Positions 1 through 8,381 of a stretch of 43,190 nt of DNA are shown piece by piece. The translations under genes and the position numbers were made by a program. Every line of letters begins with the position of its first letter. Within the stretch, counting starts at the first letter, position 1. The DNA is from Sphingobacterium sp. UBA5670. GTDB lineage: Bacteria > Bacteroidota > Bacteroidia > Sphingobacteriales > Sphingobacteriaceae. Location of the stretch: the NCBI RefSeq assembly GCF_002420705.1, contig NZ_DIIM01000001.1:206009-249198 (forward strand). Reading direction: 5' to 3'. A model generated the notes under the pieces. The model was not told the DNA's origin. It was given only the letters and a program-made list of their open reading frames with translations, and made no database searches.

Positions 1-33
1 GGCAGACGACTCTTTTTCTTTCGTATGGACTAT

Positions 34-846
34 CTATTTTTTATAATATTTCATTGCATTGGGAATCAATTTCTGAATATCCGCAATCCTTCGTTCGTCA
101 CTCGGGTGGGTACTCAAAAACTCAGGCTGCCCTTTTTGGCTACCGGATGCCATACGTTTCCAGAAATCGACCGCTTCGTTTGGATTGTAACCAGCCAAAG
201 CCATAATGATCAAACCTGCAGCATCTGCATCTGATTCATCACTTCTCGAGAATTTCAATTGTGCTAAATTACCGCCCAAACCATAAAGATTGTTAAAAAC
301 ACCAAGTGTACTATTCCCAGAAACCCCTGCGGCTGATCCTAAAATCTGTCCTCCTAGCTGTAAAGCGATCTGATTCGATGCCTGAGCAACAGAGTGCTCC
401 TCAATAGCATGCGCGATCTCGTGGCCCATAACCGTTGCCAAACCTGCTTCTGTACGTGTTACTGGTAATATTCCGGTATATACCGCAACTTTACCGCCTG
501 GCATACACCATGCATTGACATCATCGCTTTTTACAAGATTAAACTCCCAGTTGAAATTAAATTGATTTGCGCGGCCCGTGCTTTGCAAATATTGGTTAAC
601 CGCAGTAGCCAGCTTATTGCCAACACGTTTGACCATTGCAGCATCTGCAGTTCCGGTTACTACTTTTGCGCTATTCTTCGATAAAAAATCTTTATAAGCC
701 AATGCAGCTTGTTGGTTCACTTGATCAGCACTGACCAATTTTAAATATTTTTTCCCGGTAACAGCTGAAGTTGCGCAACCTGACAGCCCCGATGCCAGTG
801 CCACGCACGCTAATACCATAGCCGAATACTTAAACATTCCGTTCAT
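34..846 (-). CDS. M48 family metalloprotease, lipoprotein
   Basis: Zinc-dependent peptidase of the M48 (Ste24/HtpX-like, LoiP/BepA-like) family, expected at the periplasmic side of a membrane as a lipoprotein and probably involved in envelope protein quality control. The preferred start at 846 gives a short hydrophobic signal peptide ending in Leu-Ser-Gly-Cys, a good lipobox; an in-frame ATG at 873 would add nine charged residues before it. The zinc motif HEIAH lies at about residues 142-146, and an ESDADAAG segment further on supplies the usual third zinc ligand (Glu). The length of about 270 residues fits small secreted M48 peptidases. The gene is monocistronic or the last of a minus-strand run behind plsY, 127 bases away. 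The substrate cannot be told from the sequence. Confidence 0.9.
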   Translation of the reverse strand: MNGMFKYSAMVLACVALASGLSGCATSAVTGKKYLKLVSADQVNQQAALAYKDFLSKNSAKVVTGTADAAMVKRVGNKLATAVNQYLQSTGRANQFNFNWEFNLVKSDDVNAWCMPGGKVAVYTGILPVTRTEAGLATVMGHEIAHAIEEHSVAQASNQIALQLGGQILGSAAGVSGNSTLGVFNNLYGLGGNLAQLKFSRSDESDADAAGLIIMALAGYNPNEAVDFWKRMASGSQKGQPEFLSTHPSDERRIADIQKLIPNAMKYYKK

Positions 847-973
847 ATGTATATATTTTCTTTCAATGGCCATATGGAATATCCAAACGATGATTTGCAG
901 CTCTACAGCTCTTCCAACATGGATATTTCACAATAAATTATTAAACACGCTTTAGAGAATGCAATTATTGTGC

Positions 974-1624
974 CTATTCTTTTTCCTTAGCCTTTTTCTT
1001 AAAGAGATAAATTTTGGATTCATGCCCCTTCAATAATCGCTCAATATTCTTTTGATGGGTAATTAACAATAGGATACAGATGGCTATTCCGTAAAGCAAA
1101 ACAGAAGGTATCGTTGTTTTAAAAATAAATGCCAAACTAAAGGGAAATGCAAATCCTGCAGAAATGGAACCCAACGACACATAATGTGTGGTCAGTAAAA
1201 TAATGACAAACACGGATACACAGACCAAAGCAGCGGGTGTATGGATCGCGAGAATCATACCACATAGTGTTGCTACCCCTTTTCCCCCTCTAAATCCGGC
1301 AAATACGGGAAATAAATGTCCCAGTACCGCGATAACACCTAACGCCAACTGAAAATTGACAAATTGTACGTCGCTTGTATTTTGCCCCAGCTCTATTAAA
1401 TAGGCCAGGTTTGTTGCTGTCCACCCCTTAAATATATCGACAAACATTACGATCGATCCCGCTTTGGGGCCCAACACGCGAAAGGTGTTAGTTGCTCCAG
1501 CATTACCGCTTCCATACTCACGAACATCTACTCCATAAAATGCTTGCCCCAACCAAACTGCTGTCGGTATGGAACCAAACAAATAAGCTAGTAATACTGC
1601 AGTTACTAAATAAATCGATATCAT
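974..1624 (-). CDS. plsY: Glycerol-3-phosphate acyltransferase PlsY
   Basis: Integral inner-membrane acyltransferase that transfers an acyl group from acyl-phosphate to glycerol-3-phosphate, making lysophosphatidic acid in the first committed step of phospholipid synthesis. The 216-residue product has the family signatures GSGNAGATN (about residues 38-46) and GGKGVAT (about 113-119), and five or so hydrophobic segments. It starts MISIYLVTAVLL and ends in a lysine-rich cytoplasmic tail. The upstream gene nadC ends only 15 bases before its start, so the two are probably cotranscribed; the pairing has no obvious metabolic logic. The length is normal for PlsY and all conserved motifs are present. 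Confidence 0.95.
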   Translation of the reverse strand: MISIYLVTAVLLAYLFGSIPTAVWLGQAFYGVDVREYGSGNAGATNTFRVLGPKAGSIVMFVDIFKGWTATNLAYLIELGQNTSDVQFVNFQLALGVIAVLGHLFPVFAGFRGGKGVATLCGMILAIHTPAALVCVSVFVIILLTTHYVSLGSISAGFAFPFSLAFIFKTTIPSVLLYGIAICILLLITHQKNIERLLKGHESKIYLFKKKAKEKE

Positions 1625-1639
1625 TAATTAAATCAGTTC

Positions 1640-2497
1640 TTATATTAATTTGGCCTTTAGACTAAGATCCAAGCTCTTGACACTATGTGTTAAAGCGCCT
1701 ACTGATATATAGTCTACCCCGGCCTCCGCATATGACCTAATGGTGTCAAAAGTTATCCCCCCAGAAGCCTCTGTCTTGAATCGATGGTCAATAATCTGAA
1801 CAGCTTTGGCTACATCCTGCGGCGAAAAATTATCTAACATGATCCGGTCCACTTCGCCAAAGTTAAGAACTTCATCAAGCTCCGCAAAATTTCGGACTTC
1901 TATTTCTATCTCTATTGGCTTATTTAGGTTCTTTCTGTAATCATTTGCACGCGTTAAAGCCTGTACGATCCCGCCGCTATAGTCCACATGATTATCCTTG
2001 ATTAAGATCATATCAAAAAGACCAAAACGATGGTTGGTCCCCCCACCTATCCGCACAGCTTCCTTCTCCAGCACACGCAATAAGGGTGTCGTTTTGCGTG
2101 TATCTAATACCGCTGTATTTGTCCCAGCCAAAAGATCTACATATTTTCGGGTAGTCGTCGCAATACCGCTCATGCGCTGCATTACATTCAATACCAAACG
2201 TTCAGCCAATAAAATACTCTGAATATTCCCTTTAACATAAAACGCAATATCCCCCACTTTAACCTGGCTTCCATCTTGGATAAATACCTCGCAGGACAAC
2301 GTATCGTCAACATAAGCAATAATCGCCTGCGCCACTTCTACCCCTGCCAAAATACCGTTATCCTTAACAATCAATTTTGCTTCCCCCTGTGCTCCTTTCT
2401 CAATTGTAGAAAGTGATGTATGATCGCCATCTCCCAAATCCTCCGCAACTGCCTGCTTGACAAATTGGGCCAGATATTCCTTGATTTCCTTCTCCAT
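1640..2497 (-). CDS. nadC: Nicotinate-nucleotide pyrophosphorylase (carboxylating)
   Basis: Quinolinate phosphoribosyltransferase of de novo NAD synthesis: quinolinate plus PRPP gives nicotinate mononucleotide, CO2 and pyrophosphate. The 285-residue cytosolic protein has the typical LDTRKTTPLLR segment, the EAVRIGGGTNHR segment that binds quinolinate and PRPP, and IKDNH, plus the C-terminal barrel end with ASGGIT and ISVGALTHS. No key residue seems missing and the length is standard. nadA and nadB are not in this window. It lies between a DUF4783 gene (77 bases upstream) and plsY (15 bases downstream), and is probably transcribed with plsY. Confidence 0.96.
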   Translation of the reverse strand: MEKEIKEYLAQFVKQAVAEDLGDGDHTSLSTIEKGAQGEAKLIVKDNGILAGVEVAQAIIAYVDDTLSCEVFIQDGSQVKVGDIAFYVKGNIQSILLAERLVLNVMQRMSGIATTTRKYVDLLAGTNTAVLDTRKTTPLLRVLEKEAVRIGGGTNHRFGLFDMILIKDNHVDYSGGIVQALTRANDYRKNLNKPIEIEIEVRNFAELDEVLNFGEVDRIMLDNFSPQDVAKAVQIIDHRFKTEASGGITFDTIRSYAEAGVDYISVGALTHSVKSLDLSLKAKLI

Positions 2498-2574
2498 AAA
2501 TACTATTTATTGGGCTAAGATGTGGAATAATTTTTTAATCGAAAAATAGATTGATAAAAAAAGCGCCGTCAATA

Positions 2575-3033
2575 TTAATTTTTATCGATTCGTAGCTCTT
2601 CAATAGAATGGTTATTATTTCCCACGCCTATCTTAATAAAGACACGGTAGTTGGCTTGTTCTGTTGCTAATGTAAAGGTAAAATATTGATAGCCATTGTT
2701 CGCGTTACTGGCTTGCATCAATTTAACGGTCTTGGGTTTATGCTGATTAAAAAATGTCCCCAGCATAATTTCAGATTGATATTTTGTATAGACGCCATTC
2801 TCACCCAAAATAGACAGGGTTAAATTTGAACTAAAATATTTGGCCATATTTTTCGCACTCCCTTCTTTTAGATACGATTTCAGTTCCTCCGATATACTTC
2901 CCAAAGAATCATCATCACCCGATAAAGTTACCTCCACTCCCGTATTCGCTTCTCTTAAAAAATGCCCAAAGGCCGCAGTGCTTACAAAAAGACTATTAAT
3001 AAGTATAAATGCGCAATAGCTCAAAAATTTCAT
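2575..3033 (-). CDS. DUF4783 domain-containing exported protein
   Basis: Small secreted protein of about 152 residues, matching from memory the Bacteroidota DUF4783 family, whose role is unknown. An N-terminal signal peptide (MKFLSYCAFILINSLFVSTA) is followed by an NTF2-like alpha+beta domain: a helix with EELKSYLKEGSA, then strands with YTKYQSEIMLGTFF and YQYFTFTLATEQ, ending in EELRIDK. The start at 3033 gives the cleanest signal peptide; an ATG four codons earlier (3045) is the alternative. It sits upstream of nadC on the same strand and divergent from gpmI. Family assignment is by sequence feel and was not verified by search; no catalytic motif is visible. Confidence 0.75.
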   Translation of the reverse strand: MKFLSYCAFILINSLFVSTAAFGHFLREANTGVEVTLSGDDDSLGSISEELKSYLKEGSAKNMAKYFSSNLTLSILGENGVYTKYQSEIMLGTFFNQHKPKTVKLMQASNANNGYQYFTFTLATEQANYRVFIKIGVGNNNHSIEELRIDKN

Positions 3034-3168
3034 ATAGCTCAACATATTATAGAACAGGCTCTATCATCCATATCAATCATTAGGTAGTTCCGATTTTTTA
3101 CCGAACATAAATTATGCCACAAACCTATAAAATTATTGGAGATTAACAAGGGAAGTTTTTAAGATGCG

Positions 3169-3199
3169 TTGATAGATTCTAAAATTAAGATTATCTTTG
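3169..3199 (+). promoter_or_regulatory. Bacteroidota-type promoter of gpmI
   Basis: TTG at 3169-3171, a 20-base spacer and TATCTTTG at 3192-3199 match the TTG/TAnnTTTG pattern of Bacteroidota housekeeping promoters. Transcription would start at about 3203-3207, on or just before the gpmI ATG at 3207, so the message would have almost no 5' leader. Confidence 0.7.
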
Positions 3200-3206
3200 T
3201 TATACG

Positions 3207-4739
3207 ATGAATAAGAAAAAAGTTGCACTCATGATCCTAGATGGACTAGGATATGGAAAACATGATAAATCAAATGCAGTTGAAGCTGCAAACACTCCAT
3301 TTTTAGATCATTTATTAGAAGCATACCCCAATTCAAGCTTAGAGGCTTCCGGTGAAGCGGTCGGCCTACCTGCTGGACAGATGGGTAACTCTGAAGTCGG
3401 CCACATGAATCTTGGTGCTGGACGGATAGTCTACCAAGAGTTGGGACGTATTCACAAAGCGGTAAATGATGGCGTATTCAACACAGATCCAATTATTCAA
3501 GATGCATTTAAATATGCCTTAGAAAATAATAAGAAGGTACATCTTATCGGATTGCTTTCCGATGGTGGTGTACACGCACATACAAAGCACTTAAAAGGCC
3601 TATGTGATGCTGCAAAACATGCTGGCTTGACAAGTGACCAGGTATTTGTACATGCATTTTTAGATGGCCGTGATACAGATCCAAACTCTGGTATTGGCTA
3701 TGTCAGGGATCTACAAGACTATTTAAAAACGACAACGGGCACTTTTGCCTCTGCAATAGGCCGATATTATGCCATGGACCGCGACAACAGATGGGAACGT
3801 GTGAAATTAGCATACGATCTTTTAGTAAAAGCGGAAGGTGAAAAATCCACTGACCTGGTTGCCGCTATCCAAAAATCATACGACGAAGGTGTAACCGATG
3901 AGTTTGTGAAACCAATTGCATTGGTAGACACCAACGGTACTCCGGTAGCAACAATCCAAGAAGGTGATGTGGTCTTCTGTTATAACTTCAGAACAGATCG
4001 TGGCCGCGAGATTACCATCGCTTTAACACAAAAGGCTTTTCCAGAATATGATCTACAACCCTTGGATCTATATTATGTGACTATGACATCTTACGATGAA
4101 ACATTCCAAAATGTCAGGGTGGTCTTCCAAAAAGATAACTTGACCAATACCCTGGGTGAAGTGTTGGAAGCAAATCATAAAACGCAAACGCGCATCGCCG
4201 AAACAGAGAAATATCCGCACGTGACATTTTTCTTTTCAGGAGGTCGTGAACAGCAATTTGAAGGTGAAAACCGCCTGTTGGTTCCATCTCCAAAAGTAGC
4301 GACCTACGATCTTCAACCGGAGATGTCTGCTCAAGGAATTACTGAAGCTATCGTCAACGATATGGAAACACTTCAACCTGATTTTATCTGCCTGAATTTT
4401 GCGAATCCTGACATGGTAGGTCACACGGGTGTTTTTGAGGCTGTTATAAAAGCAGTGGAAACTGTTGATCAATGTACAAAAACGGTTGTTGAGACAGGCC
4501 TTAAAAATGGTTACTCCTTTATTATTTTGGCCGACCACGGTAACTCCGAGTTTATGGTCAATGAAGATGGATCGCCAAATACGGCACATACAACCAATTT
4601 GGTTCCATGTATCTTGATTGACGATCATTATAAGAAAATAGCAGATGGTAAATTAGGTGATATTGCCCCAACCGTCTTACAGCTTTTAGGCGTCAATATC
4701 CCCGTTGAAATGACAGGAAATGTATTGGTATCAGAATAA
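3207..4739 (+). CDS. gpmI: 2,3-bisphosphoglycerate-independent phosphoglycerate mutase
   Basis: Cytosolic glycolytic enzyme that interconverts 3- and 2-phosphoglycerate, using two manganese ions and a phosphoserine intermediate. The 510-residue length is standard. The first metal ligand Asp lies in MILDGLGYG (residue 12), the catalytic Ser is residue 62 in MGNSEVGHMNLGAGR, and the later metal ligands are in FANPDMVGHTG and ADHGNSE. The FLDGRDTDP and RYYAMDRDNRWER segments that bind the substrate are intact. The ATG at 3207 sits 7 bases after a -7 promoter element, which implies a leaderless or nearly leaderless transcript. Its 3' end overlaps the start assigned to the downstream lipoprotein gene by 20 bases, suggesting cotranscription. 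Confidence 0.97.
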   Translation: MNKKKVALMILDGLGYGKHDKSNAVEAANTPFLDHLLEAYPNSSLEASGEAVGLPAGQMGNSEVGHMNLGAGRIVYQELGRIHKAVNDGVFNTDPIIQDAFKYALENNKKVHLIGLLSDGGVHAHTKHLKGLCDAAKHAGLTSDQVFVHAFLDGRDTDPNSGIGYVRDLQDYLKTTTGTFASAIGRYYAMDRDNRWERVKLAYDLLVKAEGEKSTDLVAAIQKSYDEGVTDEFVKPIALVDTNGTPVATIQEGDVVFCYNFRTDRGREITIALTQKAFPEYDLQPLDLYYVTMTSYDETFQNVRVVFQKDNLTNTLGEVLEANHKTQTRIAETEKYPHVTFFFSGGREQQFEGENRLLVPSPKVATYDLQPEMSAQGITEAIVNDMETLQPDFICLNFANPDMVGHTGVFEAVIKAVETVDQCTKTVVETGLKNGYSFIILADHGNSEFMVNEDGSPNTAHTTNLVPCILIDDHYKKIADGKLGDIAPTVLQLLGVNIPVEMTGNVLVSE

Positions 4740-5307
4740 TAATTTACTTATAAATAGTGGCAGAGCACTTTCCCTTGTTATGGGCAGTGCGCTGCTTTTT
4801 TGGAGCTGTGGATCGCCCTCTGCTACAAAAAGCCCTCAAAAATCTTCAGACATATTTTCTGTTGATTCGTTCTTTACGGCCGAAGTCAGCCGCCTTCAGC
4901 AGCTCAACCCTGCCGTGCTGAAATCAGTCAAGAAAGATGGCGAAAAAGAAGAACGCGAACTAAAAATTGGAAGCTGGAAAAATGAACTATCGGCTTTTCA
5001 ATCGGCCGACATCAGTAAAAACTTTGACCCCTCATTATATGAAGTCAAAGCTATCGACTGCGTGACAGAATTTACAGCTAAAAAGAAAGATCTGCAAATA
5101 CAGAAACTACGAATCGAATTTGACAGAAACGAAAAGGTGAAGCACATCCATATCGACAAAAAAATTGCAAACACCTTGTACGATAGCCAAGAAAAATTAG
5201 ATTACTACAGCGACTCGCTCTATCGGATTGTCAAATTGCAAGACGTCCAAGGCTTAGACGCCAACCAATATGAAATTGTAGGGAAGTTTATTTCTTCAAA
5301 AAAATAA
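4720..5307 (+). CDS. Hypothetical lipoprotein
   Basis: I do not recognise the family. The 195-residue product has a hydrophobic N-terminal segment ending LLFWSC (Cys at residue 30 of the longest form), followed by a Ser/Pro/Lys-rich stretch. This looks like a lipoprotein signal, though the residues before Cys are unusual. The mature part is charged and probably alpha/beta, with repeated short strands such as YEVKAIDCVTEF and KLRIEFDRNEKVKHIHID, which suggests an outer-membrane-associated domain. The ATG at 4720 overlaps the end of gpmI by 20 bases; the next ATG (4780) would leave too short a signal. It is cotranscribed with gpmI and ended by the terminator at 5331. Function unknown. Confidence 0.75.
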   Translation: MYWYQNNNLLINSGRALSLVMGSALLFWSCGSPSATKSPQKSSDIFSVDSFFTAEVSRLQQLNPAVLKSVKKDGEKEERELKIGSWKNELSAFQSADISKNFDPSLYEVKAIDCVTEFTAKKKDLQIQKLRIEFDRNEKVKHIHIDKKIANTLYDSQEKLDYYSDSLYRIVKLQDVQGLDANQYEIVGKFISSKK

Positions 5308-5330
5308 ACAACCTAATCAGCCCCATACAC

Positions 5331-5369
5331 AAAGCCCTCGAGAATATTATTCATTTCGAGGGCTTTTGT
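5331..5369 (+). terminator. Intrinsic terminator after gpmI-lipoprotein
   Basis: Perfect 11-base stem AAAGCCCTCGA (5331-5341) and TCGAGGGCTTT (5356-5366) around a 14-base loop, followed by a T-rich tail. It lies 24 bases after the lipoprotein stop codon. Confidence 0.85.
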
Positions 5370-5436
5370 TGTAAATCCATTTTATCTTTTAAGCGAACAT
5401 TTGTGCAATGTCACAATAATAATAAATGCAACTCAA

Positions 5437-5466
5437 TTGCTTTATATTTTATTTTGCTTATATTTG
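5437..5466 (+). promoter_or_regulatory. Bacteroidota-type promoter of the His/Cys-rich gene and TonB receptor
   Basis: TTG at 5437-5439, a 19-base spacer and a perfect TATATTTG at 5459-5466. Transcription would start near 5471, about 50 bases before the likely start of the small protein at 5522. Confidence 0.7.
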
Positions 5467-5521
5467 CCCAATTACAAAAATAACGCAAAGGACAAATAGG
5501 TTTAAACGTAGTGATTTCGGC

Positions 5522-5836
5522 GTGAAAGGTATCTCATTGAACAAACTGGCAGCTTTAGTGCTTTTAATGACCTTCCTCATAGGTCAGTTCATTGTGTATA
5601 CCCATGCGCATCCGCAAACCGCTCTCAGCATTGTTGACAGTCATGCAAAAAAGCATCATGCAGATCATCCCAAGTGTTCCATTTGTGATCAAAACTCGCA
5701 CCCTCAGATTGTTTTTCATTTTACTTTAGATGAGTTAATTCTTCCAGCACGCCAAATTGAATTTGGCTTATTTATTACGGGAGACCAAAGCATCAGAGCG
5801 TTGCTCTCAGGCAATCGTGGTCCCCCCACCTGTTAA
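5522..5836 (+). CDS. Small His/Cys-rich exported protein upstream of a TonB receptor
   Basis: Protein of about 104 residues, from a GTG at 5522 (a TTG at 5537 is also possible). A long upstream reading frame to 5426 exists, but the promoter at 5437-5466 lies inside it, so the downstream start is preferred. A signal peptide or membrane anchor (LAALVLLMTFLIGQFIVY) is followed by a segment rich in His and Cys, with HAKKHHADHP and CSICDQNSHP, which could bind a metal. The C-terminus ends NRGPPTC; from memory, short proteins with an RGPP-like tail are common next to metal-related TonB receptors in Bacteroidota. The TonB receptor begins 208 bases downstream. The metal-chaperone role is an inference. 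Confidence 0.6.
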   Translation: MKGISLNKLAALVLLMTFLIGQFIVYTHAHPQTALSIVDSHAKKHHADHPKCSICDQNSHPQIVFHFTLDELILPARQIEFGLFITGDQSIRALLSGNRGPPTC

Positions 5837-5850
5837 TTTTTACGCTGATT

Positions 5851-5884
5851 CAATAGCGCTGATGCGATTTGCACAACGCTATTG
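5851..5884 (+). repeat. Inverted repeat between small gene and TonB receptor
   Basis: Perfect 8-base arms CAATAGCG (5851-5858) and CGCTATTG (5877-5884) with an 18-base spacer, 15 bases after the small-gene stop and 160 before the receptor. No T-run follows, so it is not a classical terminator. It could be an mRNA hairpin that sets relative expression. Confidence 0.4.
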
Positions 5885-6044
5885 CCACAAAACGACTTCA
5901 ATAAGAGTTTTAAGCATTCAACAATCATTGATCCATGCCATGAATTATTTAATTGCTAGGCCAAAGACTGGTACTTTAGGGTTCCACTTAGCAATGTAAT
6001 TTATGTCATCCTTCACATTACATACGTAGAAATTATTCATACAG

Positions 6045-8339
6045 ATGAAAATTAAAATTATAGGCTGCATTTTTATGCTTGTCTCCTATTTCTCTATACT
6101 TCCGGCCCTTGCTGCAACGATAAGCGGCAAGGTAACGGATGCCAAAACAAATCTTCCAATTGCTGGCGCAACGATCTCGTTGCAGCAGCTTCGTTCAAGC
6201 ACATCATCCGACCAACAGGGCCACTACACCTTTAAATCACTTCCCTCAAGTGGACGTTACCTCGTTGAAGTTCGCTTTTTAGGCTATCAGTCCATTGTTA
6301 AGTCCGTCGATTTAACGTCAGAAAATATTACTGTTGATTTTTCTCTGACAGAAAGTATTATTGAAACCAATGAGGTTGTCGTTACGGGTACACTGGTCAC
6401 TTCGCAGAGCCGTCGCAACAGCACTTCCGTTGCTGTAATATCCAAGGATGAACTACAGGGCAATGCAACAAACCTGATCGATGCGCTTGCTCGACAAGTC
6501 CCCGGACTGAGCCAGATCACCACAGGACAAGGTATTTCAAAACCTGTGATACGGGGCCTTGGCTATAACCGTGTCGTTACAGTGAGTGATGGGGTCAAAC
6601 AAATGGGACAGCAATGGGGTGACGAACATGGTATTGAGATCGATCAAAATCAACCGGATCGTGTAGAAGTCCTTCGCGGTGCTGCATCGCTGATGTACGG
6701 ATCTGATGCTATCGGTGGAGTCATCAATGTACTTGAGCCAAACGTTCCGACTGCAGGTCAAATAAAAGGTGAAATACTGAGCAGCTACTCTACTAACAAC
6801 GGATTGACCAATAGCTCGGTCATGCTGACGGGTAATGAAAATGGATTTGTATGGCGTGGCCGCGGTTCTTACCAGAATGCCTATTCTTATAAGACCCCAG
6901 CAGGCCGATATGGCAATAGTGGCTTTAACAACAGCAATTTCAGTGGTATGCTGGGCCTAAATAAGCAGTGGGGCTATTCACATCTTAATTTTTCGTACTT
7001 AAAAAATAATATCGGTTTTTACGATGCCGAACCGGGTGATCCCCTTTACATCAATTCGAAAAGTCGTACGCTTGATTTTCCAAAACAGGACATCCGCCAC
7101 TATAAGCTGGCTCTTAACAATAACTTTGTCGTTGGATCGGGCAATTTAAAAATCGATCTTGGCTATCAAAAAAATCAACGTCGGGAGCTTGAAGAAGCGA
7201 CACCTTCCTTATTCTTCGATCTGAATACCTATTCACTTGATGCAAAATATTCTTTAAGTGAAAAAAATGGCTGGCAACATGTATTTGGCATTAGCGCTAG
7301 CCAAGAACACAGCGTAAATAAGGGGGTAGAATTCCTGATTCCGGCCTATGATCAGCTGGAGCTGGGTGCTTTCGGATATGCAAAGAAAAGCTGGGGGGAA
7401 AACACATTTAACGTTGGACTGCGCTATGACTACGTCAACAACAAGGGCAAGCAGCTCTTTATTGAAAACGAGGAGCAGTTCGCTGGTTTCAAAAATAGTT
7501 TCAGCAATGTCAGCGGGGCACTTGGATACACGCATATCTTCAGCGAAGACCTCAATTTCAAAGCAAATGCCGGTTCGGCCTTTAGAGCGCCCAATCCTGC
7601 CGAACTTGGTTCGAACGGTGTGCATGAAGGAACCTACCGCTATGAGGTCGGCAATGAAAACCTCAAACCCGAAAGAAGTTATCAAGCGGATGCTACCCTG
7701 GAGTTTGGACATAGCATCGTTACTGGAAGTATCGGAATCTATGAAAACTATATCCACAACTTTATCTACGCCTCAACCACAAAGGGCGATACCAAAACTG
7801 TCGTAGGTGAGGATGGCGATTCACATACTTACGATGTATACCGCTATGGTCAGGTCAATGCCAATCTATATGGTGTCGAAGGAAGTCTCAATTTTCATTT
7901 GCTAAACTGGATTCACCTGGACAATACATTCAGTTATACCCATGCACAGAACAATACATACGACAGACCGCTGGCATTAATTCCTGCCGGAGTCGTGCAC
8001 AACACTTTACGTCTTGAACCTAAGATTACGGGATTAAATGCGTTCTACGTTTCTGTGGGTCTAGACAATTATTTCAAACAGAACCGCATCGACGAAACCT
8101 TTGAAACTCCGGCAGATTCCTACACCTTATTGAATGCTGGAATCGGTACAACCTTACATCTTGGATCCCAGCAATTAAAAGTATTTGCAGCCGCGTCCAA
8201 TTTGACCAACAAACGTTATTACGATGCACTGAGCAGATTACGCCCGGGACGTCTTTCACAGGAAGATCCCAATTTTGGCGTCTACAATATGGGAAGAAAC
8301 ATCACTTTCGGTGTTTACCTTCCTTTTAGCATAAAGTAA
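6045..8339 (+). CDS. TonB-dependent outer-membrane receptor
   Basis: 764-residue outer-membrane active transporter energised by TonB-ExbBD. In order: signal peptide (MKIKIIGCIFMLVSYFSILPA); a carboxypeptidase-regulatory-like beta-sandwich at about 24-108 with ISGKVTDAKTNLPIAGATI, typical of Bacteroidota; a plug at about 115-235 with PGLSQITTGQGISKPVIRGL and RVEVLRGAASLMYGSDAIGG; and a 22-strand barrel to the end. The plug wording and the lack of a SusD partner argue against glycan uptake and resemble ZnuD/metal-type receptors. The preceding His/Cys-rich gene supports a metal substrate such as zinc or copper. A terminator follows directly. The exact substrate is not decidable from sequence alone. 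Confidence 0.9.
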   Translation: MKIKIIGCIFMLVSYFSILPALAATISGKVTDAKTNLPIAGATISLQQLRSSTSSDQQGHYTFKSLPSSGRYLVEVRFLGYQSIVKSVDLTSENITVDFSLTESIIETNEVVVTGTLVTSQSRRNSTSVAVISKDELQGNATNLIDALARQVPGLSQITTGQGISKPVIRGLGYNRVVTVSDGVKQMGQQWGDEHGIEIDQNQPDRVEVLRGAASLMYGSDAIGGVINVLEPNVPTAGQIKGEILSSYSTNNGLTNSSVMLTGNENGFVWRGRGSYQNAYSYKTPAGRYGNSGFNNSNFSGMLGLNKQWGYSHLNFSYLKNNIGFYDAEPGDPLYINSKSRTLDFPKQDIRHYKLALNNNFVVGSGNLKIDLGYQKNQRRELEEATPSLFFDLNTYSLDAKYSLSEKNGWQHVFGISASQEHSVNKGVEFLIPAYDQLELGAFGYAKKSWGENTFNVGLRYDYVNNKGKQLFIENEEQFAGFKNSFSNVSGALGYTHIFSEDLNFKANAGSAFRAPNPAELGSNGVHEGTYRYEVGNENLKPERSYQADATLEFGHSIVTGSIGIYENYIHNFIYASTTKGDTKTVVGEDGDSHTYDVYRYGQVNANLYGVEGSLNFHLLNWIHLDNTFSYTHAQNNTYDRPLALIPAGVVHNTLRLEPKITGLNAFYVSVGLDNYFKQNRIDETFETPADSYTLLNAGIGTTLHLGSQQLKVFAAASNLTNKRYYDALSRLRPGRLSQEDPNFGVYNMGRNITFGVYLPFSIK

Positions 8340-8342
8340 ATT

Positions 8343-8377
8343 AAAAAGGCGGAATTTTAAAGATTCCGCCTTTTTTA
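8343..8377. terminator. Bidirectional terminator between TonB receptor and ferritin
   Basis: Perfect 13-base stem AAAAAGGCGGAAT (8343-8355) and ATTCCGCCTTTTT (8363-8375) around a 7-base loop, with T-runs on both strands. It lies between convergent genes and can end both transcripts. Confidence 0.9.
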
Positions 8378-8381
8378 GCTA

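Noticed and set aside
5757..5999. Open frame overlapping the end of the His/Cys-rich gene
   Set aside because: No signal peptide, domain or family resemblance, and it overlaps a better-supported gene in another frame.
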